This document shows, in pieces, positions 47,585 through 56,858 of a stretch of DNA of 64,000 bases; position 1 is the stretch's first letter, and each line of letters opens with the position of its first letter. The DNA is from Halorhodospira halophila. Its GTDB lineage: Bacteria; Pseudomonadota; Gammaproteobacteria; Nitrococcales; Halorhodospiraceae. Below the pieces are notes generated by a model that saw nothing but the letters and a program-made list of their open reading frames with translations, did not search any database and had not been told where the DNA came from. Position numbers and translations under genes: made by a program. Where the stretch lies: NCBI RefSeq assembly GCF_016653405.1, contig NZ_NHSN01000025.1:310001-374000 (forward strand), in the 5' to 3' direction.

Positions 47585-48211
47585 CTACGATTCAGCATCT
47601 CCGCCGGCTTCGTCATCGGCCGCTCCCTGGCCCTCGTTCTGCTCCTCAGCCTCGTCCTGCTCCTCGGCCCGGTCCTGTTCCGCGGCAGCCTCTTCGGCCG
47701 CTTCCTCTCGCGCCGCCCGCCGGGCCTCGGCGCGCTCCCGGGCCAGCTGCTCGCGCAACTCAGTCACGCGTCCGCCAAGCTCCTCGAGCCGCTCATCATC
47801 GGCGAAGACCACCACCGCGCGGGCCTCGGTGCCCCGCACCCAAGGGTGCAGGCCGCCGACGCCGGCCAAGGCGAACCACCCCCAACCGGTAGTGCAGATC
47901 GGCTCGGCGGTGGTGGAGCCGTCGTCGAGGTTGGTCCAGCGCACGTTGATCAGAGCATTGCCACCCTTCTCCGCGGCCTGCTCGGCCAGCTCGTCGGCGA
48001 CCTGATCAACCAGCGCGTCGCAACTGGTCCAGGCAAAGCCGCGGGCCGAGGCCTCCACCGGGCCGATTTCCACGTAGGGAAGGTTGCCGGCGGTACCACC
48101 GGAGTAAAAGGCGCGCTCGTCGTAGTCGGTATAACTGGAGGTGGTGCTGCACCCCGCCGCCACCAGGCCGGCACCGACGATGGCGATGATCCCTAGGCTT
48201 TTCTGCTGCAT
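47585..48211 (-). CDS. Lipoprotein with conserved small domain and acidic coiled-coil tail
   Basis: Predicted 208-residue lipoprotein: lipobox VAAGC (about Cys20), then a domain of about 110 residues (YVEIGPVEASARGFAWTSCDALVDQVADELAEQAAEKGGNALINVRW), with paired cysteines, reminiscent of small RcsF/YbjQ-type envelope domains, and a C-terminal Glu/Ala-rich coiled coil (RVTELREQLARERAEARRA...). ATG 48211 follows GGGGGAG. It lies between the two TraF_2-like genes on the same strand, 72 bases before the LytR_C-like gene. Function unknown. Confidence 0.7.
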   Translation of the reverse strand: MQQKSLGIIAIVGAGLVAAGCSTTSSYTDYDERAFYSGGTAGNLPYVEIGPVEASARGFAWTSCDALVDQVADELAEQAAEKGGNALINVRWTNLDDGSTTAEPICTTGWGWFALAGVGGLHPWVRGTEARAVVVFADDERLEELGGRVTELREQLARERAEARRAAREEAAEEAAAEQDRAEEQDEAEEQNEGQGAADDEAGGDAES

Positions 48212-48259
48212 GGGTCTCCCCCCAAGGCAATACGTCACACATGGGCCGCCGGTGGGCGG

Positions 48260-49741
48260 CTAGAATCCGAGTTCGAGGCCGACATTGACCAGCGCCGAGC
48301 GGGGCACGGAGGAACCGTCGTGCTCCACATCGTCGGTACTCACCGCGGCGTCGATGTTCAGGACGCGGAACAGGGTCAAGCCGCCGGTGATGTACGACAG
48401 CTCGCTGCCGGCGTTATTGGTCCGGTAGCCGAGCCGGAACCCCGGCCAGAGATAGCTCTCACTGGCATAGCCCACGCCCACCGCCGTCCACTGGTACTCG
48501 TTGTTGTTCTCAGCGCCGTGGGGCCCCTCGACGCTGTTGAGATCGTGACTGAAGCCGAGCATCCAGCGCCGATTGGGCGAGTGGAGCGAAGCCTCCACCG
48601 TGCCCTGACGCTCCAGGGTGTAGCTCTTGGTGCGACTGACCCGGTCCTGCACCGAGGCAGGCAAGTCGTCGTAGCCGGCGATCTCCGGGTAGTCGAGGCT
48701 CGGCTCGTTGAGGTTCTTGCCGGTCAGCCCGACCTGGTAGTTGCGCGCCACCCAGAGCAGGCCCAGATCGACGCCGAAGGCGTCGTCGCTGGAGCGGCTG
48801 TCGGAGAAGTCGTCACTCAGGGTATCCAGCGCGTCGTCGTCGATCTCGCTGACCGCCCGGGCCATCTCGGCCTGGTAGTAGTGACCGCGGCCGCCGACGA
48901 AGAGCTCACCGTCGCGGCTGCTGTAGGTGCGGGCGGAGTAGCCGAGGGAGAAGCGCCCAATGGCGGCGGCTTCCATGTCGGAGTAGACACCAAGGCTACC
49001 GTCGGCTATGTCGACTTCGTCACCGCCCTCTTTTACGCTGTCATCGTCGATTGTCCACTCGACGCCGTCGGGGCCTGTGGCGGTGAACTTGCTACCATCT
49101 GTACCCCAATCATCCGAGCTCAGCGGGATACCGGCCAACCCGGTCTCGAAGGTCCCGTCGGTCATCACGCCAACCCGGCCACTGACGCTGCCGTGTATAT
49201 CGAAGCTCACGGCGCCGCCCAGAACGTCGTGGTTAACCACCAAGGGCGTAAGTGCACGGAAGGCACCGGTAAGGTTGAGCGCGGCGTTGTCGCCCACCGA
49301 CTGGATCAGGGTATCGCCTGCCTGCTCGACCTCAAGCAGCCGCTCAATGGAAGCGAGGAGATCCTCAAACTCTTCCAGATCACTCGGATCATCGCTTGGG
49401 CTTATATCACTGAAGTCCAAGTCTTCGACTGAGTCGCCGACCGAGTCGATCAGGGCGCTCCGGTCGACGCCCTCATCCGCCCAGGTCTCGAAGGCGTCGA
49501 GGAAGTCGTCCACCTCGCCGAGCTCATAACCGACCCCGAGGGAACCGAGGCCAAAGCGAAAGCCCCGCGGCATGGCGGCGCCGGAGGCGGGGTTGGCGAC
49601 GCTGCCCATCACCCCCTGGGTGTGGCTGATCTCACCGTAGGCGAGGTTGGCGCCGGACGGATGGTAGGGTGCGGCCAGCAGCGGTGTGCAGGCCAGGGTG
49701 GCGGCCAGGCCGGTGCCTGCACCGAGGAGTGCTCTTCTCAT
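48260..49741 (-). CDS. TraF_2/FadL-like outer-membrane barrel protein, copy B
   Basis: Secreted 493-residue protein, paralogue of the gene at 45000-46289. Signal peptide about 1-25; SVANPASGAAMPRGFRFGLGSLGVGYELGEVDDFLD; an acidic helical region (DLDFSDISPSDDPSDLEEFEDL); NLNEPSLDYPEIAGY; an end like copy A (SELSYITGGLTLFRVLNIDAAVSTDDVEHDG, final GLELGF). ATG 49741 has a purine-rich AAGGGGGA upstream. It is first in the transcription order of the four-gene cluster. Probable outer-membrane channel or export component; the substrate is unknown. Confidence 0.75.
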   Translation of the reverse strand: MRRALLGAGTGLAATLACTPLLAAPYHPSGANLAYGEISHTQGVMGSVANPASGAAMPRGFRFGLGSLGVGYELGEVDDFLDAFETWADEGVDRSALIDSVGDSVEDLDFSDISPSDDPSDLEEFEDLLASIERLLEVEQAGDTLIQSVGDNAALNLTGAFRALTPLVVNHDVLGGAVSFDIHGSVSGRVGVMTDGTFETGLAGIPLSSDDWGTDGSKFTATGPDGVEWTIDDDSVKEGGDEVDIADGSLGVYSDMEAAAIGRFSLGYSARTYSSRDGELFVGGRGHYYQAEMARAVSEIDDDALDTLSDDFSDSRSSDDAFGVDLGLLWVARNYQVGLTGKNLNEPSLDYPEIAGYDDLPASVQDRVSRTKSYTLERQGTVEASLHSPNRRWMLGFSHDLNSVEGPHGAENNNEYQWTAVGVGYASESYLWPGFRLGYRTNNAGSELSYITGGLTLFRVLNIDAAVSTDDVEHDGSSVPRSALVNVGLELGF

Positions 49742-49840
49742 CGGGATCCCCCTTCCCGTGCGGCAGGCCACGGGGCGCGCCTGCCCATAGGGGTGAAATT
49801 ACCCGACAACACGAGAGATCACAAGGATTTTATCGCCGCA

Positions 49841-49872
49841 GGGCAACCGGCCGCGGGTGCGGCCGGTTGCCC
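49841..49872 (-). terminator. Perfect 14-bp hairpin after the ABC exporter operon
   Basis: GGGCAACCGGCCGC (49841-49854) pairs perfectly with 49859-49872 around a GGGT loop, 14 bases past the permease stop. No U-run follows on the minus strand, so it is either a Rho-type or processing hairpin or a bidirectional boundary element. It separates the ABC operon from the TraF_2-like cluster downstream on the same strand. Confidence 0.55.
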
Positions 49873-49885
49873 GGGCCCTAGCGGC

Positions 49886-52393
49886 TCAGGACTCGCCGCC
49901 GCGCAGCAGCTCCATGGGGCTGCTGCGCCAGTCCCGGCGGGCCCCCAGCCAGCCCGCGCCGGCCACCGTCACCGCGCCGACGACCGCACCCAGCACCACC
50001 ACCGATCCGGGGAAGGCGTAGGTCAGATCGAACAGGTACCGGGCCGCCAAGTAGCCGCCCGAGGCGGCGGCGATGCCGGCCAGCAGCCCGGCCAGCGCCC
50101 CGGAGGCCGCGAGCTCGGCCACCGCGATGGCCTCCAGCCGTCGCCGCGAGGCGCCCAGGGCACGCAGCAGCGAGGCCTCGAAGCGCCGCTGCGCCGCCGC
50201 CGTGCGCAGCGCTGCGAGCAGCACGACCACCCCGGCCACCAGGGTCAGAGCAGCCATCAGCTCCACCACCCGTGCCCCCTGGCCGATGATTCGCCGGGCG
50301 GTCTCCAGGATGGCCCCGATATCCAGCGGCGTAGCCCCGGGGAAGCGCTCGTTGAGCTCCGGCAGCACCCGCTCGGCGGCATCCCCCAGGCGGAAGCTGG
50401 TGATGTACTCCGGATGGGCATCGATCATCCCCGGCGCGGCGATGACAAAGAAGTTGGGATTGAAGCTGTCCCAGCGCAGCTCGCGCAGCGAGGTCACCGT
50501 ACCGCTAACCGGCTCGCCGTCGATGACGAAGCTGATCTCGTCGCCCACGCCGATGCCCACGCGCTCGGCGTAACCGGCCTCCACCGACCACTCGGCACCG
50601 GGGTCGTCGCCCCACCATTCGCCGGCGACCACGCGGTTGTCCTCGGGCAGCGTCTCGGCCCAGGTGAGGTTAAGATCCCGGTCGACCATGCGCTGGGTCC
50701 GCGGCGACTCGAAATCACCGGGGCGGACGCGGTCCTCGTTGATGGCGTCGAGCCGGCCGCGGGTGATGGCGTAAAGGGTCACCTCGGTGTCCAACTCCTC
50801 GGCCAGGAAGGCCTGCAGCGGCTCGACCTCCTCCGGCGCCACGTCGATGAGGAAGGTATCCGGCGCATCGTCGGGGATGCCGGCCTGCCAGGTATCGAGC
50901 AGGTCCTCGCGGACCGCCGAGAGCAGCAGCAGCGCCATCAGCCCCAGGCCGACGGCCACCACCTGCACCACGGTGGCGCCGGGACGCCGGCTCGGCCCGG
51001 TGAGCCAGAGCAGCCGCGAGCCGCTGCGCGCACGCAGCCAGCCGGCCAGGCGCACGGCGGCATACGCAGCGATGGCCAGGGCGGCCAGGGTGGCGGCCGT
51101 GGCCGCCAGGACCACGCCGGCGAGGGTGAGATCGCCGGCCCGCCAGACCATGAGCGCGGCGATCACCGCCGCCGCCACGGCGTAGGCCCCGCCGGTCCGC
51201 ACCACGCCGGCACCTGCGGTGCGCCGCAGCACCCGCATGGGCGGCACATGGCGCAGCCGCGCCGCCGTGGGCAAGGCGAACCCGGCCGCCGCGGCCACCC
51301 CGAGGCCCACCCCGTAGACGGCCGGCAGCGGCCCCGGAGGTGGCAGGTTGGGCGGCAGCACATCGGTCAGCAGGGCGATCATCACCGCGTGCAGGGCGAA
51401 GCCGATGGCCGCGCCGAGCACGCCGGCGGCGAACGCCACCGCGCCGAGGACCGCGGCCTGGATGGCCACCACCCGGCCCTGCCGAGCGCCGAGCACGCGC
51501 ATGACCGCCACGCGGTCGAGCTGCGCCTCGGCATAGTGCCGGGCGGTGAGCAGCACCGCGGCGGCGGCCACCACCACCGTGATCAGCGCTGCCAGGCCCA
51601 GGAAGCGCTCCGCCTGGCCGACGATCTCCTGGATGGCCGGCTGCGCCTCGGTGCCGGTAAGCACCTCGGCCTCCGGGCCATCCGCCCCGCGCAGCCACTC
51701 AGCGAAGGCATCCAGCTCGGCATCGGGGCCGGCGAGCAGCAGGGCGTGGCTCACCCGCGCGCCCTCGCCCACCAACCCGGTACCTGCGATGTCCTCCCAG
51801 GCCATCAGCACCCGGGGCGCCACGGTGCCGAACATGCCGGCACGATCGGGCTCGGCGGTAACCAGCCGCGTCATGGGCAGCTCGCTGTCGCCGACCTCCA
51901 GCGATCCGCCGAGCTCGGCGCCGAGCAGGTCGAGCAGTCGCGGCTCAACCCAGGCCTCACCCGGCTGCGGGCGCTGCTCCGCCACCCGGTCGGCGCTCTC
52001 GCGATCCTCTGCGTAGCGCAGCTCACCGCGCAGGGGGTAGCCGACCTCCACCGCCTTGGCGGAGACCAGGCGCGTGCTGCCATCGGCAGCCACCACGGTG
52101 GGGAACTCCACGGTGCGCGCCGCCTGCAGGCCGCGCTCGCGGGCCTCGTCCAGCCACGCCTGCGGAGCGGCGTCGTCGGTGCGCACCAGGCGATCGGCGG
52201 CGATCAGCTCCGCCGCGCGCTCGGTGGTGGCCGCCCCCACCCGGTCGCCCAGCCACCCAACGGCGGTCACCGCGGCCACAGCCACAACCAGCGCGGCGGC
52301 GAGGATCCCCAGCCGGCCGGCGGCCAGATCGCGTCGCAGGAAGCGCGCGGCTAGCCGCAGCGTGGTGCCAATCGCAGAGTTCGGGGCGCTCAT
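49886..52393 (-). CDS. ABC transporter permease, FtsX/MacB type (YbbP-like)
   Basis: Inner-membrane permease of 835 residues with two FtsX-like four-helix blocks (N-terminal helix at about 28-48, then clusters near 250-420 and 740-830) separated by large periplasmic domains, the architecture of YbbP in the YbbA-YbbP exporter. Its ATG overlaps the stop of the ATPase gene (ATGA). The ATPase and tesA neighbours match the gammaproteobacterial ybbAP-tesA locus. The substrate is unknown; a lipid or lipoprotein-related role has been proposed for such systems. Confidence 0.9.
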   Translation of the reverse strand: MSAPNSAIGTTLRLAARFLRRDLAAGRLGILAAALVVAVAAVTAVGWLGDRVGAATTERAAELIAADRLVRTDDAAPQAWLDEARERGLQAARTVEFPTVVAADGSTRLVSAKAVEVGYPLRGELRYAEDRESADRVAEQRPQPGEAWVEPRLLDLLGAELGGSLEVGDSELPMTRLVTAEPDRAGMFGTVAPRVLMAWEDIAGTGLVGEGARVSHALLLAGPDAELDAFAEWLRGADGPEAEVLTGTEAQPAIQEIVGQAERFLGLAALITVVVAAAAVLLTARHYAEAQLDRVAVMRVLGARQGRVVAIQAAVLGAVAFAAGVLGAAIGFALHAVMIALLTDVLPPNLPPPGPLPAVYGVGLGVAAAAGFALPTAARLRHVPPMRVLRRTAGAGVVRTGGAYAVAAAVIAALMVWRAGDLTLAGVVLAATAATLAALAIAAYAAVRLAGWLRARSGSRLLWLTGPSRRPGATVVQVVAVGLGLMALLLLSAVREDLLDTWQAGIPDDAPDTFLIDVAPEEVEPLQAFLAEELDTEVTLYAITRGRLDAINEDRVRPGDFESPRTQRMVDRDLNLTWAETLPEDNRVVAGEWWGDDPGAEWSVEAGYAERVGIGVGDEISFVIDGEPVSGTVTSLRELRWDSFNPNFFVIAAPGMIDAHPEYITSFRLGDAAERVLPELNERFPGATPLDIGAILETARRIIGQGARVVELMAALTLVAGVVVLLAALRTAAAQRRFEASLLRALGASRRRLEAIAVAELAASGALAGLLAGIAAASGGYLAARYLFDLTYAFPGSVVVLGAVVGAVTVAGAGWLGARRDWRSSPMELLRGGES

Positions 52394-53100
52394 CGGGCCA
52401 GCACCCCCTCGCGGAAGCGATAGACGGTCTCGCAGCGCTCGGCCACCGAGGGATCGTGGGTAACCAGGATCAGGGTGGTGCCGTGCTCCCGGTTGAGGTC
52501 GAAGAGCAGGTCCACCACCTGGGCACCGATGGTGTCGTCCAGGTTGCCGGTGGGCTCGTCGGCCATTAGTAGCCGCGGCTCCGTCACGAAGGCGCGGGCG
52601 ATGGCCACCCGCTGCTGCTCGCCGCCGGAGAGCCGCTCGGGGGTATGGTGCAGGCGATGCCCCAGCCCCACCCGCTGCAGCGCCGCAGCCGCCGCCTCAC
52701 CGTCGCCACCACGGCCGGAGAGTTCCAAGGCCAGGCGCACGTTCTCCAGCGCCGAGAGCCCGCCGAGCAGATGGAAGGCCTGGAAGACAAAACCGATGCG
52801 TCCGGCCCGCGCTGCCGCACGCCCGTCCTCGTCCAGCGCGGTCAGCTCCTCGCCGTCGACACAGACCTGCCCGCTGGCGGGCTGCTCCAGGCCGGCCAGC
52901 AGCCCGAGCAGGGTCGATTTACCGGAGCCCGAGGCCCCCAGGATGGCGACGCTCTCGCCGTGGCGGATGGTAAGATTCAGGTTATCGAACAGGACGACCT
53001 CGCCGTCGGGGCCACGAAAGCGCATCCCCAGGCCGCGGGCTTCCAGCGCCGGGTGAGGGGTGCCCGCCGCGGCGGGGGCGTCGGCTTCTTCCTTCAGCAT
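52390..53100 (-). CDS. ABC transporter ATP-binding protein (YbbA-like)
   Basis: Cytoplasmic ATPase of 236 residues in the LolD/MacB-like group. Walker A GASGSGKSTLLGLLAG (about residues 55-70), Q loop, ABC signature LSGGEQQRVAIARAF, Walker B LLMADEPTGNLD and the switch His (LVTHD) are all present. It pairs with the FtsX-type permease by a four-base overlap and is divergent from tesA, 15 bases away start to start. Confidence 0.93.
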   Translation of the reverse strand: MLKEEADAPAAAGTPHPALEARGLGMRFRGPDGEVVLFDNLNLTIRHGESVAILGASGSGKSTLLGLLAGLEQPASGQVCVDGEELTALDEDGRAAARAGRIGFVFQAFHLLGGLSALENVRLALELSGRGGDGEAAAAALQRVGLGHRLHHTPERLSGGEQQRVAIARAFVTEPRLLMADEPTGNLDDTIGAQVVDLLFDLNREHGTTLILVTHDPSVAERCETVYRFREGVLAR

Positions 53101-53115
53101 CGGGTGTTCGCTCCT

Positions 53116-53769
53116 ATGGCTGGTACCGGCTGCTTCTTTTTGCCCCTGCGCCGGGCGTTGTTCGCCGCGGCACTGGCGCTGCTCCTGGCGCCGGCGGCGG
53201 CCGCCGCCGAGCGTCCGACCATCCTGGTCTTCGGCGATTCACTCTCCACCGCCTACGGCTTCGACCGCGACGAGGCGTGGCCCGTTCTACTCGAGACACG
53301 CCTGGACGAGGCCGACCTGCCCCACCGGGTGACCAACGTCAGCCGCAGTGGCGAGACCACCAGCGGCGGGACCCGGCGCCTGCCCGACGCCCTCCAGGAA
53401 CACGAGCCGGAGATCGTCCTGCTCCAGCTCGGGGGCAACGACGGCCTGCGCGGCCAACCCCCGGAGCGGATCCGCAGCAACCTGGCGCGGATGATCGAGC
53501 AGGCCCACGAGGCGGACAGCCAGGTATTGCTGATCGGCATCCGCATCCCACCGAGCTACGGGCGAACCTACACCGAGCAGTTCGCGGCCATCTACCCCGA
53601 ACTGGCCGAAGAGCACGACCTGCCGGTGATCCCCTTTCTCCTCGATGGGGTCTGGGACCGGGACGGGATGATGCAGAACGACGGGGTCCACCCCACCGCC
53701 GAGGCGCAGCCGAAGATCGCCGAGCGGGTGTGGGAGACCCTGCGCGAGCTACTCGACGCCCCCTCCTGA
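53116..53769 (+). CDS. tesA: Arylesterase / acyl-CoA thioesterase I / lysophospholipase TesA
   Basis: Periplasmic GDSL-family esterase of 217 residues. A signal peptide (about 1-28, LFAAALALLLAPAAAAA) precedes the catalytic GDSLSTAYG block, then the oxyanion residues in GGND and the catalytic Asp/His in DGVHPTAEAQ. ATG 53116 gives the signal peptide; the longer frame upstream runs antisense to the ATPase gene and is rejected. The divergent position next to the YbbA-like gene is classic. No strong ribosome site is seen. Confidence 0.92.
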   Translation: MAGTGCFFLPLRRALFAAALALLLAPAAAAAERPTILVFGDSLSTAYGFDRDEAWPVLLETRLDEADLPHRVTNVSRSGETTSGGTRRLPDALQEHEPEIVLLQLGGNDGLRGQPPERIRSNLARMIEQAHEADSQVLLIGIRIPPSYGRTYTEQFAAIYPELAEEHDLPVIPFLLDGVWDRDGMMQNDGVHPTAEAQPKIAERVWETLRELLDAPS

Positions 53770-53829
53770 CGGCTGACTGACGCCCCCGACCGGCGAGGGC
53801 GGGGTGAGGCCGGGGTCGGCCAGGGGCCT

Positions 53830-53851
53830 CGCTCGCCAGGGACGGCGAGCG
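53830..53851. terminator. Hairpin between convergent tesA and rdgC
   Basis: CGCTCGCC (53830-53837) pairs perfectly with GGCGAGCG (53844-53851) around AGGGAC, in the 180-base GC-rich gap between the two convergent genes. No T-run follows on either side. It may help end transcription from either direction; otherwise nothing else is seen in this gap. Confidence 0.35.
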
Positions 53852-53949
53852 TGGAGCCCCCAAAGGTGGGCGGGTAGCGTCCCCAGGTCGGCACCGGCGC
53901 CAGCACGCCCCCGCCGGCGGTGATCGTCGGTCGCCCCTGGGGGCAGGTA

Positions 53950-54844
53950 TCAGGAGGTGGCTTTCTCGCCGCCGAACCACTCCATCATGCGCGGGATCAG
54001 GGTGCGCAGCTCAAGGGTCATCAGCGAGAAGTCGGCATCGAGCTGCTCGGCCTGGCTCTCCGGGTCGCGGTCGCCGGCCTGCTCGCGGATGACGTCGTGG
54101 AATTTCAGGCGGCGCAGGCTCAAGTCGGTGTCGAGCACCGCGCTGAGCCGCTCGCTGTAGGTCACCGCCAGCCGGCGAACGCGCTTGCCGGCATCGATGT
54201 GGGCACGCATCTCGTCGGAGGTCAGGTCCTGGCGCTTGACGCGGACCTCGCAACCCTCGGCGTTGGGGTCCTCGAGCACCGCCTCTTCGCCTAGCTCCAG
54301 GTCACCGGGCAACTGCTGCTGCGCCAGCCAGCGGGTCATGATGGTCCCCGGCCCCATCTCGGTCTCCGGCGGACTGAGGGTGAGATCCCCCCACGCCTCG
54401 CGCAGCTGCTCGACGAAGTGCTCGGCCTGTTTCTCGGAGCCGGCGTCCACCACCAGGTAGCCGGCCTCAGTATCCAGGTAGCCCCAGGTCCGCTTGTGGC
54501 GGCTGAATGCCCGCGGCATCAGGTCGGTGACCACCTCGTCGCGGATGCGGTCGCGCTCGCGCTTGCGCACCTTGCGATGCTCGGCCGCCTCCACGGCGCT
54601 GATGCGCTCGTCCATAGCCTCGCGAATCACCGCCGCGGGCAGCAGCTTCGTCTCCTCCTGCAGACAGAAGAGCAGGCTGCCGGCGGCGGCGTGCACCAGC
54701 GGCGCCCCGGGGCCGAGCGGCGGTACGAACCCACTGCGGCTCGGCTCCAGTGCCCCGCAGGGCGTGAAGGCGAGCGCACCCAGGCGCTGGTCGGCGGTCT
54801 CGGGGTCGTAAGCGACGTCATCGCGCAGGCGGTAGGGGATCAGG

Positions 54845-54858
<14 letters not shown>
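53950..54858 (-). CDS. rdgC: Recombination-associated protein RdgC
   Basis: DNA-binding ring-shaped protein that restrains RecA. The 302-residue protein starts MWFRNLIPYRL, has FVPPLGPGAPLVH and the KLLPAAVIREAMDERI segment, and later KRVRRLAVTYSERLSAVLDTDLSLRRLKFHDVI, all typical of RdgC; length is normal. Its start lies 14 bases inside the end of purK, so it is cotranscribed with purE-purK. Confidence 0.94.
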
Positions 54859-55995
<1,137 letters not shown>

Positions 55996-55999
<4 letters not shown>

Positions 56000-56487
56000 G
56001 AGAGCTCCTCCCCATAGACGCGCTCGGCCTGCTGGGTGCGGAAGGCCTTGAGCGCGTCGGCGTAGCGCGGATCCTCGCGGGCGAGCATGGCCACCGCAAA
56101 GAGCGCCGCATTGCGCGCGCCGGCGGTGCCGATGGCGAAGGTGGCGGTGGGCACGCCGGCCGGCATCTGGACGATGGACAGCAGCGAGTCGAGGCCGTTA
56201 AGGGCCTTCGACTGCACCGGCACCCCGAGCACCGGGACGATGGTCTGCGCGGCGAGCATGCCGGGCAGATGGGCGGCACCGCCGGCGCCGGCTATGATCG
56301 CCCGCAGGCCGCGCTCTTCGGCCTCGGCGGCGTAGTCGGCCATCAGTTGCGGGGTTCGGTGGGCAGAGACCACTCGGGCCTCATGGGGCACCTCGAAGTC
56401 ACGAAGCACCTCGGCGGCGCCGGAGAGGGTGTCCCAATCGGAACTGCTGCCCATCACGACGCCCACTAACGGCTGCGCGTCGGTCAT
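55996..56487 (-). CDS. purE: N5-carboxyaminoimidazole ribonucleotide mutase
   Basis: Class I PurE, 163 residues, converts N5-CAIR to CAIR. Signatures: [12 protein letters not shown], the SAHRTPQLM active-site loop with its histidine, [16 protein letters not shown] and [29 protein letters not shown]-type PurE middle ([16 protein letters not shown]). It heads the purE-purK-rdgC unit. Confidence 0.97.
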
Positions 56488-56532
56488 AACGGGTCCACTC
56501 GCAAAAGCGAAAATTGTAGCACGGGCGGGAGG

Positions 56533-56769
56533 TCAGGAGCGGATATTGAGCAGCGTGCCGGTCATCTCGTCGACGGCCCGCACGACGCGGACGCCGGCGT
56601 GTCCCTGCTGCTCGTAGCTCAGCGACTGGATGACCGCCGTGTGCATCTCCTCGGAGCGAGGATCGGACTGCGCTGTAACCCGGGCCACCTGGGCGGCGGT
56701 CCGGGTCAGGCCCTCGTCCGCGCGGTGGATGGCCTGCATCCCCGCCGGATTGAAAGCGGTCACGTCCAT
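56533..56769 (-). CDS. Small conserved protein resembling a flagellar-rod-like C-terminal region
   Basis: A 78-residue soluble protein starting MDVTAFNPAGMQAIHRADEGL and ending VRVVRAVDEMTGTLLNIRS. The ending resembles the C-terminal helix of flagellar rod/hook proteins (NxxxANxxTxxYK-like heptads) and similar short proteins are sometimes labelled FlgE-like in proteobacteria, but no real flagellar link is visible here. ATG 56769 is preferred; ATG 56796 is possible; neither has a strong ribosome site. It lies between phaC copy 2 and purE on the minus strand. Function unknown. Confidence 0.5.
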   Translation of the reverse strand: MDVTAFNPAGMQAIHRADEGLTRTAAQVARVTAQSDPRSEEMHTAVIQSLSYEQQGHAGVRVVRAVDEMTGTLLNIRS

Positions 56770-56858
56770 GGCAACGCGCTGCCCGCAAGTTTGCATCAGT
56801 GAATAAGTGTAATCCGGGCCGGCCGTCGACACCAGCCCGCCCGACCCGGAAGATGGCT

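Noticed and set aside
45000-49741. A conjugative or plasmid-derived region, suggested by the TraF-like annotation type
   Set aside because: No relaxase, coupling protein, pilus or mating-pair genes are present; the proteins look like FadL-type barrels.
49622-52354. A plus-strand open frame of about 910 codons across the ABC permease
   Set aside because: Its translation is Gly/Gln/His/Arg-rich without domains and it lies antisense to a clear FtsX-type permease.
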